From an uncultured bacterium (GTDB lineage: Bacteria > Cyanobacteriota > Vampirovibrionia > Gastranaerophilales > Gastranaerophilaceae), in NCBI GenBank assembly GCA_948964545.1, contig CAREDV010000001.1, positions 620,001 through 684,000 on the forward strand: a DNA stretch of 64,000 nt, given 5' to 3'. A model generated the notes under the pieces. That model searched no databases. It was not told the origin of the DNA and saw only the letters and a list, made by a program, of their open reading frames with translations. A program made the translations under genes and the position numbers. Within the stretch, counting starts at the first letter, position 1. Every line of letters begins with the position of its first letter. This document shows positions 8,084 through 16,228 of the stretch, one piece after another.

Positions 8084-9082
8084 CTAGCGTTTCGTTCTTG
8101 ACAGTGCAAAATTCACTTTATCTAACTCTTTTACTTTATCGCCGAGCATTAATTTTTCGGCTTCTTCCAAAATTTGTGTTACCATAAACCCGTTATCACC
8201 ATCTGAACGTGCTTTTGAACCTGTAGCACAGCAGTTGATAAAATGCTGGCATTCAAGTTTTAAAGGTTCAATTTCAAGATAATCCAGCGTGATATTTTGC
8301 AATGTATCTTTTTTGAAGTTGTCATAAATTACAAGTTTATCTTCAGCAACCGTATCATCTAAAATCGCTGTAGCTTTTGTTCCTCTTACAAGTAATTGAA
8401 CATGTTTTCTTGGTGTAATCCAGCTGTCTGAAATCTGTCCTATCATTCCGTCTTCAAACTGAATTCCTATATGCGTAATATCCATAATATCGTTCTGTTC
8501 TGAAGAACATCCAATTGCAGAAATTACAGAAACAGGCTGTTTCCCTGTAACATAGCTCATCATAGATACATCATGCGGTGCTAAATCCCACATAACGCTT
8601 CTATCGTTTTTAAAGTAATTAACGTTTAATCTATCACTTTGAGCGTATACGATGTCGCCTAAAACACCTTCTTCAATTAACATTTTTAATCTGTTTACAG
8701 CAGGATGATAAAGTAAAAGGTGTCCTACCATAAGCACTAAACCCTTGTCATGTGCAAGCTGTGATAAATCTCTTGCTTCATCAGCAACGGTTGAAATAGG
8801 TTTTTCAACATAAACATTCTTGCCTGCTTCAAGCATTGCTTTAACCATTTTATAATGCGTATGGCTCGGGGTTACGACACAGACGCCTGTAATTTCTTTG
8901 TTGTTGATAATGTCATGAAAATCTCTTGTAACTTTTATGCCTGGATATTGTTCCTTAACCTTTTCAAGGTTGCTTTCGTCCAAATCGCATACAATTTCTA
9001 GTACATTAAGATTATAAAAGTTGCGGACAATATTTCTTCCCCAAACACCGCATCCTATTACTGCTACTTTTTGTTCTGTCAT
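8084..9082 (-). CDS. Gfo/Idh/MocA-family NAD(P)-dependent sugar oxidoreductase
   Basis: 332 residues. The Rossmann fold begins VAVIGCGVWGRNIVRNF (residues 6-22), and VYVEKPIS near 95 is the family's EKP motif with the catalytic lysine. The C-terminal alpha/beta domain carries YFKNDRSVMWDLAPHDV, where the D-x3-H pair is typical of nucleotide-sugar 3-dehydrogenases such as WlbA. A role in making an unusual UDP-sugar for surface glycans is likely, given the glycosyltransferase gene 19 bp upstream. AAGGAAT lies about 8 nt before the ATG. The substrate cannot be fixed from sequence. Confidence 0.83.
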   Translation of the reverse strand: MTEQKVAVIGCGVWGRNIVRNFYNLNVLEIVCDLDESNLEKVKEQYPGIKVTRDFHDIINNKEITGVCVVTPSHTHYKMVKAMLEAGKNVYVEKPISTVADEARDLSQLAHDKGLVLMVGHLLLYHPAVNRLKMLIEEGVLGDIVYAQSDRLNVNYFKNDRSVMWDLAPHDVSMMSYVTGKQPVSVISAIGCSSEQNDIMDITHIGIQFEDGMIGQISDSWITPRKHVQLLVRGTKATAILDDTVAEDKLVIYDNFKKDTLQNITLDYLEIEPLKLECQHFINCCATGSKARSDGDNGFMVTQILEEAEKLMLGDKVKELDKVNFALSRTKR

Positions 9083-9101
9083 ATTCTTATTCCTTATTTT
9101 G

Positions 9102-9953
9102 TTATTTTACATTGTGAGCGTTAACTCTGATTTGATGCATTTGCTCGCATCTTTCGTAGAAAAGTTCCCTGTCATCTTCAGGGAAATATTTGGCAAGTCT
9201 GTCCAGAAGCTCTTTCGGGAACTCCGAGAATTTTGCCATTCTGTCAAGAACTGTTTCGTTGAGCGGATAAAGCATTCTGTAATTTTTGTTATAAATCGCT
9301 TTAATCTCTTTTTCTGCTTTATCCTCGTTTTGCATAACTTTCTCACCGAGAATGTAAGTTACGTATGTCGTATCAAAATATACGGGGCTGTATCCTTTCA
9401 TGATAATTCTTATTATCAAATCAAAATCGGCAAGAAGTTTAAATCTTTCATCAAAATAGTTTTCTTTTTCAAGCATTGATTTTTTGAAAAACATTGCCTG
9501 TCTGGCGCACGGCATTACTTGAAAAGCCGAATGCATTGCAGGTGCAAACAGGAATACAAACCCCTCGGGATGTCTGCAGTATGCAGGTGCGAATGTGAAA
9601 TCCGCATTATTCGCTTCCATAAGGTTTACGATATCATAAACAGATGTGACATCATGTATAAAATCATCACAGCTTAAAAATGTTATGTATTTACCTTTTG
9701 CATGCATTATGCCTTTGTTATAGGCGTTAAATTTGCCTGTATCTTTTTCAGAAAAAAATGTTAGATAACCTTGATTTTTGTAATCTTTTAAAAATTCAAT
9801 CGTTCCGTCTGTCGAACCGTTATCAATAATAATATGCTCAATATTCGGATAGGTTTGCATATCTAGTAATTGCACAAGCAGGTTAAAAGCATCAGCCTGA
9901 TTGTTTTTTAATATATTATCTGTTGGTGTAATTACTGTTACTAACGGTTCCAT
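9102..9953 (-). CDS. family 2 glycosyltransferase (GT-A fold)
   Basis: The 283-residue product starts VTVITPT and has the nucleotide-sugar binding motif IIDNGSTDGT (about residues 42-51), then SEKDTGKFNAYNKGI (about 68-82) and a DxD-like SCDDF near 95. The QAMFFKKSML and DFDLIIRI segments fit WcaA/SpsA-type enzymes that extend polysaccharide or LPS sugars. There are no membrane helices. The ATG at 9953 follows TGA-TATATT by 6 nt, a leaderless-type promoter. Donor and acceptor are unknown. Confidence 0.87.
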   Translation of the reverse strand: MEPLVTVITPTDNILKNNQADAFNLLVQLLDMQTYPNIEHIIIDNGSTDGTIEFLKDYKNQGYLTFFSEKDTGKFNAYNKGIMHAKGKYITFLSCDDFIHDVTSVYDIVNLMEANNADFTFAPAYCRHPEGFVFLFAPAMHSAFQVMPCARQAMFFKKSMLEKENYFDERFKLLADFDLIIRIIMKGYSPVYFDTTYVTYILGEKVMQNEDKAEKEIKAIYNKNYRMLYPLNETVLDRMAKFSEFPKELLDRLAKYFPEDDRELFYERCEQMHQIRVNAHNVK

Positions 9954-10002
9954 AATTCAAATATATCACAATTCCCTGTCTTGGCCTAATTATTAAGACT
10001 TG

Positions 10003-11337
10003 TTAAAATTTGTTGTAAATATCTCTTATAATATATTCTTCAAGAGATTTTTTCTCCTGAGTTTTTGATTTCGGGTCATTAATCATAATGTCAAATGCAT
10101 AAGTTTTGCCCGAACGCGCCGTAATGTAGCCTGCAATTGCGCTTTCTGAACAGTGTGTGCCAGTTTTAGCTCTTAAATTATCTTTAAAATAAAGCATTCT
10201 GTTAGCAAGTGTTCCCTCACCTGATGTGGGAAGTGAGGTTTTAAAATCTTCTGATTTTGACATTTTTACAAGAAATTCTGTCATAAAGTCTGCAGTCAGC
10301 ATATTATTTTTAGAAACTCCGCTTCCGTCAACTATTCTGATATCAGTGTGTTTAAGTCCAATTTTATCAAAGTAGGCATTAAGCATTTTTTGAGAGTTTT
10401 CAAAAGAACCTGTATTGTTTACAAATTTTGCACCTGCGAGTTTAAAAACTGTTTCTGCAACCAAGTTATTACTGTTTTTTAAAATCTCTTTAACAGCCTC
10501 GCTGAGTGGATGTTTAACTTCATCAACAAGATATATTTTAGATTCGGGAGTTTTTTTCTGTACAATATTTCCGAAATATTCGAGTTTTGAACTTCTTAAG
10601 GCATCTTCGCATCTTAGTACAAAATATCTTTTTAGGTTGTTAATTGGAACTTCTTTTAATAACTGTTTTTTTACAGTTCCCTCAATAGTGAGCATATCAG
10701 GTGAAATGTTATTTGCTCTGCTTAATGTTATATTGGTAGAATTTCCTGTTGTAACAAGATTCATAAATGTTGTAGGATAAAATTTAGTTGTATAAATATT
10801 TGCAGGCGCTCCTTGTGTTGTAGGTGCGATAACAATATTTAACAGGTTTTTGTCAATGTTGTATGAACTGTATTTTGGCATCAGCGGGTTCAAGTCGTCA
10901 TCCCATTGCCAGCCTTCACCCCATTCTACGGTGTCAAAAATATAATCATCTATATATAAATTTTTGGGTTCAACAATATTTTTACTTCTTGCTGTATCAA
11001 AAAGCTTATTGAGGCTTGATGAGGTTAAAAATGGGTCAGCACCGAGCTTTAAGTAAAGTTCATTATTAGTGTTTTTATAAAGCTTTGTTGAAAATTCATA
11101 ATTTTTACCAAGTGTATCAATTGATGCACTGAGAGTTACCATTTTTAAGGTAGATGCTGGTACTGACGGTTTTGTTTCATTAAACTCATAAACAGTTTTG
11201 CCTGTTTGTGTATCTTTAACAGAAACAGCAACAGCACCTTTATTAATTCCTGATGCGGAAATTGTTTTATCAATTGCGCCCGCAAAAGCATTTTGTGCAA
11301 ATAATAACATTAAACTAAGCAAAAATATTTTCTTCAT
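10003..11337 (-). CDS. dacB: D-alanyl-D-alanine carboxypeptidase/endopeptidase, PBP4 type (peptidase S13)
   Basis: A penicillin-binding protein that trims or cleaves peptidoglycan peptides in the periplasm. The signal peptide (MKKIFLLSLMLLFAQNAFAG) is cleaved near residue 20. The catalytic triad motifs are intact: SxxK as S62-T-L-K65, SxN as SNN near residue 290, and KTG near 395 (RAKTGTHCSES). 444 residues is a usual S13 length. The start overlaps the 3' end of the nitrilase gene by 23 bp, so it is the third gene of an acyltransferase-nitrilase-dacB operon. Confidence 0.92.
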   Translation of the reverse strand: MKKIFLLSLMLLFAQNAFAGAIDKTISASGINKGAVAVSVKDTQTGKTVYEFNETKPSVPASTLKMVTLSASIDTLGKNYEFSTKLYKNTNNELYLKLGADPFLTSSSLNKLFDTARSKNIVEPKNLYIDDYIFDTVEWGEGWQWDDDLNPLMPKYSSYNIDKNLLNIVIAPTTQGAPANIYTTKFYPTTFMNLVTTGNSTNITLSRANNISPDMLTIEGTVKKQLLKEVPINNLKRYFVLRCEDALRSSKLEYFGNIVQKKTPESKIYLVDEVKHPLSEAVKEILKNSNNLVAETVFKLAGAKFVNNTGSFENSQKMLNAYFDKIGLKHTDIRIVDGSGVSKNNMLTADFMTEFLVKMSKSEDFKTSLPTSGEGTLANRMLYFKDNLRAKTGTHCSESAIAGYITARSGKTYAFDIMINDPKSKTQEKKSLEEYIIRDIYNKF

Positions 11338-12139
11338 ATACTACCTCGTAACTTTCTCGAATATCATCGATACACTTACATTTTTCCCTGAATTCATACA
11401 TTGGTTTAAAATCCAAAATTGCGCTCATTGCGCCTTCTTTCTGGTCTTTAATTTCTGATATTGTTTTGCCCTTATAGTCGATAATTCTTGAATGACCTAT
11501 GTTCCATTCATCATTTTCAATATACCCTGATTGTGTGAGAGCAACCATATACGTTTGGTTTTCAACAGCACGTGAACGTGTCATACATTCCCATGGTAAC
11601 GGCTTTTTAAGCCCCCAAGCAGCACAGTTTATTAATAAATCAGCTCCGGCTTTTCTGTATGCTCTGTAAATTTCAGGGAAACGTATGTCATAACATATTG
11701 TTAAACCGGCTTTTACACCCTCAATATTTACCATAACAGGGCTTTTGCCTGCTTCAACATATTTTCCCTCATCGCATCCGTAGTATGAGAAAAGGTGATT
11801 TTTTGAATAGGCTGCAACAAGTTCGCCTTTTCTGTTTACAACAGGACAGGTGTTATAAAAATGCTCATCCTGTTGATTTATAAAACTTCCACCTATAACC
11901 CACGAATTATACTTTTTTGCTAAATTTGACAAAAATTCGATTGTTTCGCTGTTTTGTAAATCTTCTGCGCTTTTTTGAAAAATTTTTGGCGACCATCCGC
12001 AAGTCCAAACTTCAGGCAGGATAATAATATCTGCATCAGATATGTCACGTTGTGCAAGCATACTGACTTTTTCAAAATTTGCTTTTTTATCCCCAATCTT
12101 TGAGTTCATTTGAACTGCATATAAATTTATTTTTTCCAT
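11315..12139 (-). CDS. carbon-nitrogen hydrolase (nitrilase superfamily, omega-amidase-like)
   Basis: 274 residues. The Glu-Lys-Cys catalytic set is visible: Glu in IIILPEVWTCGW (about residue 42), Lys in AYSKNHLF (about 112), and Cys in GLTICYDIRFPE (about 147). The closest style is the YafV/Nit2 group, which hydrolyse alpha-keto acid amides such as 2-oxoglutaramate. The substrate is inferred. The start overlaps the upstream acyltransferase gene by 13 bp. Confidence 0.85.
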   Translation of the reverse strand: MEKINLYAVQMNSKIGDKKANFEKVSMLAQRDISDADIIILPEVWTCGWSPKIFQKSAEDLQNSETIEFLSNLAKKYNSWVIGGSFINQQDEHFYNTCPVVNRKGELVAAYSKNHLFSYYGCDEGKYVEAGKSPVMVNIEGVKAGLTICYDIRFPEIYRAYRKAGADLLINCAAWGLKKPLPWECMTRSRAVENQTYMVALTQSGYIENDEWNIGHSRIIDYKGKTISEIKDQKEGAMSAILDFKPMYEFREKCKCIDDIRESYEVVYEENIFA

Positions 12140-12801
12140 AGTTTATTTTTAGCTGCCTCTTTGTAGAGTTCAGGAGCTTTTGCTTCAAGTGCAAATAGCT
12201 GTTCTTTAATATTATCTCTTACTTTAATAATTTCTTCTTCAGTAGCATCCTCTTTGACGTAAATCGGCTCGCCGTAAACATTTAAGATGTTACAATCTCC
12301 GCAAGGTGTTTTCATTTTATCCCATGAAGGCAGAGTAATAAAAGTTTTCTGTGGAGAATACCAATGAACTGGTATAATTGGTTTGCCAGTTTTTTGAGCA
12401 AGCTTAATTACTCCATTTTTTACTTTGTGTAAAGGGCCTCTAGGCCCGTCCACCATAATTCCGACACTTTCTCCTTCGTTGAGCCGTGTTATCATTTGCA
12501 TAGTAGAAGTTACTGCTCCTCTTCTTTCAGCAGAGCCTCTTACTACTTTAAATCCCATTTTTTCGATTACTCTTGCAACAATTTCTCCGTCAAGCGAAGT
12601 GCTGACTTGAATGCTTAAATGAGCTTTATCTTTAATGCCGTAAACCAAAAATTGATTTTTGTGCCACATAGCATAAATACAAGAATCCATTTTGGGTTCA
12701 TTATAACCTTTAATATGCGTAAAAAATTCTTGTAAATGCATAATTGCGTATGCCATATTTGCTACATGATGAATATTTTTACCATTAATCAATCTAACCA
12801 T
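12127..12801 (-). CDS. DUF374 lysophospholipid acyltransferase-like protein
   Basis: The 224-residue product has the DUF374 motifs in order: MWHKNQFL near 50, STSLDGEIVAR near 70, VVRGSAERRGA near 90, and IMVDGPRGP near 120. These are remote relatives of the PlsC/LpxL fold and are thought to transfer acyl groups to lipids. I chose the ATG at 12801 (MVRLINGKN) because TGG-TATAAT ends 6 nt before it; the longer TTG-started frame would run through its own promoter. It is the first gene of the operon with nitrilase and dacB and is divergent from tig. Confidence 0.82.
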   Translation of the reverse strand: MVRLINGKNIHHVANMAYAIMHLQEFFTHIKGYNEPKMDSCIYAMWHKNQFLVYGIKDKAHLSIQVSTSLDGEIVARVIEKMGFKVVRGSAERRGAVTSTMQMITRLNEGESVGIMVDGPRGPLHKVKNGVIKLAQKTGKPIIPVHWYSPQKTFITLPSWDKMKTPCGDCNILNVYGEPIYVKEDATEEEIIKVRDNIKEQLFALEAKAPELYKEAAKNKLWKK

Positions 12802-12898
12802 GCTCTGATTATACCATAAAAAGCTTTTTGCAACTTGCACAAATTCTTTTTTGCGGTATTATTATGGCATATAGTATTAGTAATATAAGGATAAAAAG
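12802..12898. promoter_or_regulatory. divergent promoter region between the DUF374 gene and tig
   Basis: On the reverse strand an extended -10, TGG-TATAAT, lies 6 nt from the acyltransferase ATG. On the forward strand TTGCGG and TAGTAT lie before tig, and AAGG about 9 nt before the ATG is its ribosome-binding site. Confidence 0.55.
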
Positions 12899-14191
12899 AT
12901 GAAAGTAACTTTAGAAAAAGAACAAGAAAATGTAGTTAAATTGGATATTACAATTCCGGCAAAAGATGCAGTTGAAGCTTACAACAATGCTGTAAGAAGA
13001 ATTTCTCAATATGTAAATATTGACGGATTTAGAAAAGGTAAAGCTCCTCGTGCTGTTGTTGAAAGACATGTCGGTACTGAAAGAATTAAACAGGAAGCTA
13101 TCGAAAACTTGATGCCTAGAGCTATTAACCAAGCTGTTGCTGATAATAAACTTGATATTATTGCGCAGCCGTATGTTACAAATTATAACTTCAATATCGG
13201 AGAAGATTTGACAGTTACTGCTAAAGCTGAATTGAGACCTGAAGTTACTTTAGGACAATATAAAGATTTAACAGTTGAAATTAAAGATACTCCGGTTGAA
13301 GCTGATGCTTTACAAAAACAATTAGACAGATTATTAGACCAACACTCAACTATGGAAACTGTTATCGACAGACCTACTAAAGATACTGACGTTGCAGTAA
13401 TTGATTTTGACGGTTATGCTAACGGTGAAAAAATTCAAGGCGGAGAAGCTAAAAATTATCCGCTAAATTTGGGTAACTCAAACTTTATTCCGGGATTTGC
13501 AGAACAAATCGTAGGTAAAAACCTAGGTGAAGAATTTGAAATTAAAGTAACATTCCCAGAACAATATCATGATGAAAAATTACAAGGACAGCCTGCAACT
13601 TTCAAAATCAAAATTAACGAAATTAAAGAAAAGAAATTGCCTGAATTAAATGATGAATTTGCTCAAAAATTAGGCAAATTCAAAACAGTCGATGAATTGA
13701 AAGCTGATATTCAAAAATATTTGGAAGACCAAAGAGAAAGAACGAATAAACAAAATTCAGAAAATGAAGTTTTTAAAATGGTAATTGATGCTGCAAAAGT
13801 TGATATCCCTCAATCTATGATTGATAGAGAAGCACATTCTTTGAGAGAAGAATACAAACAAAGACTTGCTGCTCAAGGTATTGACTGGGAAAATATCGTA
13901 AAAGCACAGGGTGAAGATGAGCTGTTGAAAAATTTGACAGAAGATGCTCTTGTTAGAATTAAAAATTCTCTTGTAATTGATAAAATTGCAAAAGAAGAAA
14001 ATCTAAAACTTGAACAAAAAGATTTAGAACAAAAATTTGGTCAATTGGGCATGGCTTACGGTTTGAAACCGCAAGAACTTGTTAAACAGTTAGGTCAAAA
14101 CCCTGAAATTATTGCATCAATTTCTCAACAAGCAATGAACGATAAAGTTCGTGATTTCTTGATGCAAAACAACAAAGTTGTTGTAAAATAA
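12899..14191 (+). CDS. tig: trigger factor, ribosome-associated chaperone and peptidyl-prolyl isomerase
   Basis: 430 residues in the standard layout. The N-terminal ribosome-binding domain has the signature GFRKGKAPRAVVERHVG at residues 42-58. The FKBP-type isomerase domain covers about 155-245 (VAVIDFDGYANGEKIQGGEA, LGNSNFIPGFAEQIVG). A helical C-terminal chaperone domain follows. It precedes clpP and clpX, a tig-clpP-clpX order conserved in many bacteria that links nascent-chain folding with proteolysis. Confidence 0.97.
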   Translation: MKVTLEKEQENVVKLDITIPAKDAVEAYNNAVRRISQYVNIDGFRKGKAPRAVVERHVGTERIKQEAIENLMPRAINQAVADNKLDIIAQPYVTNYNFNIGEDLTVTAKAELRPEVTLGQYKDLTVEIKDTPVEADALQKQLDRLLDQHSTMETVIDRPTKDTDVAVIDFDGYANGEKIQGGEAKNYPLNLGNSNFIPGFAEQIVGKNLGEEFEIKVTFPEQYHDEKLQGQPATFKIKINEIKEKKLPELNDEFAQKLGKFKTVDELKADIQKYLEDQRERTNKQNSENEVFKMVIDAAKVDIPQSMIDREAHSLREEYKQRLAAQGIDWENIVKAQGEDELLKNLTEDALVRIKNSLVIDKIAKEENLKLEQKDLEQKFGQLGMAYGLKPQELVKQLGQNPEIIASISQQAMNDKVRDFLMQNNKVVVK

Positions 14192-14207
14192 AAATGTTAA
14201 ATCTAAT

Positions 14208-14236
14208 ATATGTGCCGTATTTACAACGGCACATAT
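14208..14236 (+). terminator. strong hairpin after tig, without a U-tract
   Basis: ATATGTGCCGT and ACGGCACATAT form a perfect 11-bp stem with a 7-nt loop, 17 nt after the tig stop. No T-run follows, so it may be an RNA-processing or stability element or a weak terminator between tig and clpP rather than a full intrinsic terminator. Confidence 0.5.
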
Positions 14237-14284
14237 TTGATTAAAATAGTATAAGTATTATAATAAAATAAGAGAGGTAAAAAT

Positions 14285-14875
14285 ATGAGCTTTGTACCGG
14301 TAGTAGTAGAACAATCAAGCAGAGGCGAACGTTCTTTTGATATTTTTTCAAGATTGTTAAGAGAAAGAATTATTTTCTTAGGCACTCCGATTGATGATAT
14401 GGTTGCTAATCTTGTTGTAGCACAGTTGTTGTTATTAGATAGTGAAAATCCTGAAAAAGATATTATGCTTTATATCAACAGCCCAGGCGGTTCTGTAACT
14501 GCAGGCTTTGCAATTTATGATACTATGCAGCATATTAGAGCTGATGTTTCTACAATTTGTTTAGGACAGGCTGCTTCTATGGGTGCGTTCTTGTTATCTT
14601 CAGGTACAAAAGGTAAAAGACTTGCACTTCCGCATTCAAGAGTATTAATCCATCAGCCTTTAGGCGGAGCTCAAGGTCAGGCTACGGATATTGAAATTCA
14701 AGCTGCTGAAATTATAAGAATTAAAAAGTCATTAAATGAAATTTTGGCTTCAAATACAGGTCAGTCTATTAAGAAAATCGAAAAAGACACAGACCGCGAC
14801 TATATCATGACTCCGCAGGAAGCTTTAGAATACGGTATGATTGATAAAGTTGTATCAAGAGATATTATAAAATAG
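14285..14875 (+). CDS. clpP: ATP-dependent Clp protease proteolytic subunit
   Basis: A serine protease that forms the two-ring chamber fed by ClpX. The 196-residue product has the catalytic Ser in GQAASMGAFLL (about residue 99), the catalytic His in RVLIHQPLGG (about 124), and the YINSPGGSVTAGFAIYD oxyanion region. GAGAGG lies about 9 nt before the ATG. clpX starts 9 bp after its stop, so the two are co-transcribed. Confidence 0.97.
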   Translation: MSFVPVVVEQSSRGERSFDIFSRLLRERIIFLGTPIDDMVANLVVAQLLLLDSENPEKDIMLYINSPGGSVTAGFAIYDTMQHIRADVSTICLGQAASMGAFLLSSGTKGKRLALPHSRVLIHQPLGGAQGQATDIEIQAAEIIRIKKSLNEILASNTGQSIKKIEKDTDRDYIMTPQEALEYGMIDKVVSRDIIK

Positions 14876-14884
14876 GTATTTAAA

Positions 14885-16186
14885 ATGGCAAAACATGATG
14901 ATAATAGATTAAAATGTTCATTTTGCGGTAAATCACAGGATCAGGTAAAAAAACTTATTGCAGGGCCTGAGGTTTATATTTGTGATGAATGTGTTGATCT
15001 TTGTAATCAAATATTAGATGAAGAATTTTTTGAAAATAAAGATAAAGAGGGCGCAGACGGAGAAGAAATTTCTGAAGAAAAAGCTATCCCTAAACCTCAT
15101 GAAATCAAGGCTTACCTTGATGAATATATTGTTGGACAGGATGAGGCTAAGAAAGTTCTTTCGGTTGCAGTCTATAACCACTACAAACGTTTGAAACATA
15201 ATAAAACTGCGGATTTGAAAAATACCGTAGAAATTCAGAAATCAAACATTTTGCTAGTTGGCCCTACTGGTTCAGGTAAAACTTTACTTGCGCAGACTCT
15301 TGCAAAAATGCTGGATGTTCCTTTTGCAGTGGCAGATGCGACAACACTTACGGAAGCAGGTTATGTCGGCGATGATGTTGAAAATATCCTGTTAAGATTA
15401 TACCAAAATGCTGAATTTGATGCGAAAAAAGCAGAACGCGGTATTATTTATATTGATGAAATCGATAAGATTTCAAGAAAATCTGAAAACACATCAATCA
15501 CCCGTGACGTATCAGGTGAGGGTGTACAACAGGCTTTATTGAAATTGATTGAAGGTACTGTCGCTCATGTTCCGCCGCAGGGTGGACGCAAACATCCGCA
15601 TCAGGAAATGATTGATATTGATACAAGTAATATCTTGTTTATTGTCGGCGGTGCGTTTGTAGGTTTGGATAAAATTGTTGAACGCAGAGCTGATGAGGGA
15701 ACTTCGGTTGGATTTGGCGCTAAAGCTCCTTTGACTCAAATCGAAAAAGAGGCTGCGGCTGCTAAGATGCTTAAAAAATTACAGCCTGAGGATTTATTAA
15801 AATTCGGATTAATTCCTGAATTTATTGGTCGTGTTCCAGTTTATGCAGTTTTAGATCAGCTTAACGAAAAAACATTGAAAATGATTTTGACAGAACCTAA
15901 AAATGCAGTTGTTAAACAGTATAAATGTTTGTTGGAAATGGACGGTGTTGACTTGGAATTTGAACCTGATGCTATTGATTTAATTGCACAGGAAGCAATT
16001 AAGCGTAAAACAGGTGCAAGGGCATTGCGTTCAATTGTTGAGGAAATCATGCTTGATGTAATGTATGATGTTCCTACCAAGGCTGATATTGACAAGTTTG
16101 TTGTCACAGCTGATATGGTTAAAAATAGAAAAAATGCAGAAGTTGTAAAACTTCCTACACCAAAAGATAAAGAAATTACAGCATAA
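14885..16186 (+). CDS. clpX: ATP-dependent Clp protease ATP-binding subunit ClpX
   Basis: An AAA+ unfoldase that delivers substrates to ClpP. The 433-residue product has an N-terminal C4 zinc finger (CSFCGK...CDECVDLC, residues 11-41), Walker A GPTGSGKT (about 126-133), Walker B IIYIDEIDK (about 190-198), the RKSENTSITRD pore and sensor region, and sensor-2 GARALRSIVEE. A rho-independent terminator directly follows. Confidence 0.97.
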   Translation: MAKHDDNRLKCSFCGKSQDQVKKLIAGPEVYICDECVDLCNQILDEEFFENKDKEGADGEEISEEKAIPKPHEIKAYLDEYIVGQDEAKKVLSVAVYNHYKRLKHNKTADLKNTVEIQKSNILLVGPTGSGKTLLAQTLAKMLDVPFAVADATTLTEAGYVGDDVENILLRLYQNAEFDAKKAERGIIYIDEIDKISRKSENTSITRDVSGEGVQQALLKLIEGTVAHVPPQGGRKHPHQEMIDIDTSNILFIVGGAFVGLDKIVERRADEGTSVGFGAKAPLTQIEKEAAAAKMLKKLQPEDLLKFGLIPEFIGRVPVYAVLDQLNEKTLKMILTEPKNAVVKQYKCLLEMDGVDLEFEPDAIDLIAQEAIKRKTGARALRSIVEEIMLDVMYDVPTKADIDKFVVTADMVKNRKNAEVVKLPTPKDKEITA

Positions 16187-16187
16187 T

Positions 16188-16213
16188 AAAACTCCCCTAA
16201 TCGGGGAGTTTTT
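16188..16213 (+). terminator. rho-independent terminator after clpX
   Basis: AAAACTCCCC pairs perfectly with GGGGAGTTTT around a 5-nt loop and ends in a T-run. It starts 1 nt after the clpX stop and ends 16 nt before the polA ATG. Confidence 0.92.
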
Positions 16214-16228
16214 ACGGGAAATGTGTTT

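Noticed and set aside
14208..14236. Hairpin after tig as a riboswitch or transposon end
   Set aside because: A single perfect stem without a flanking duplicated sequence or a conserved aptamer; a processing or termination hairpin is the simpler view.
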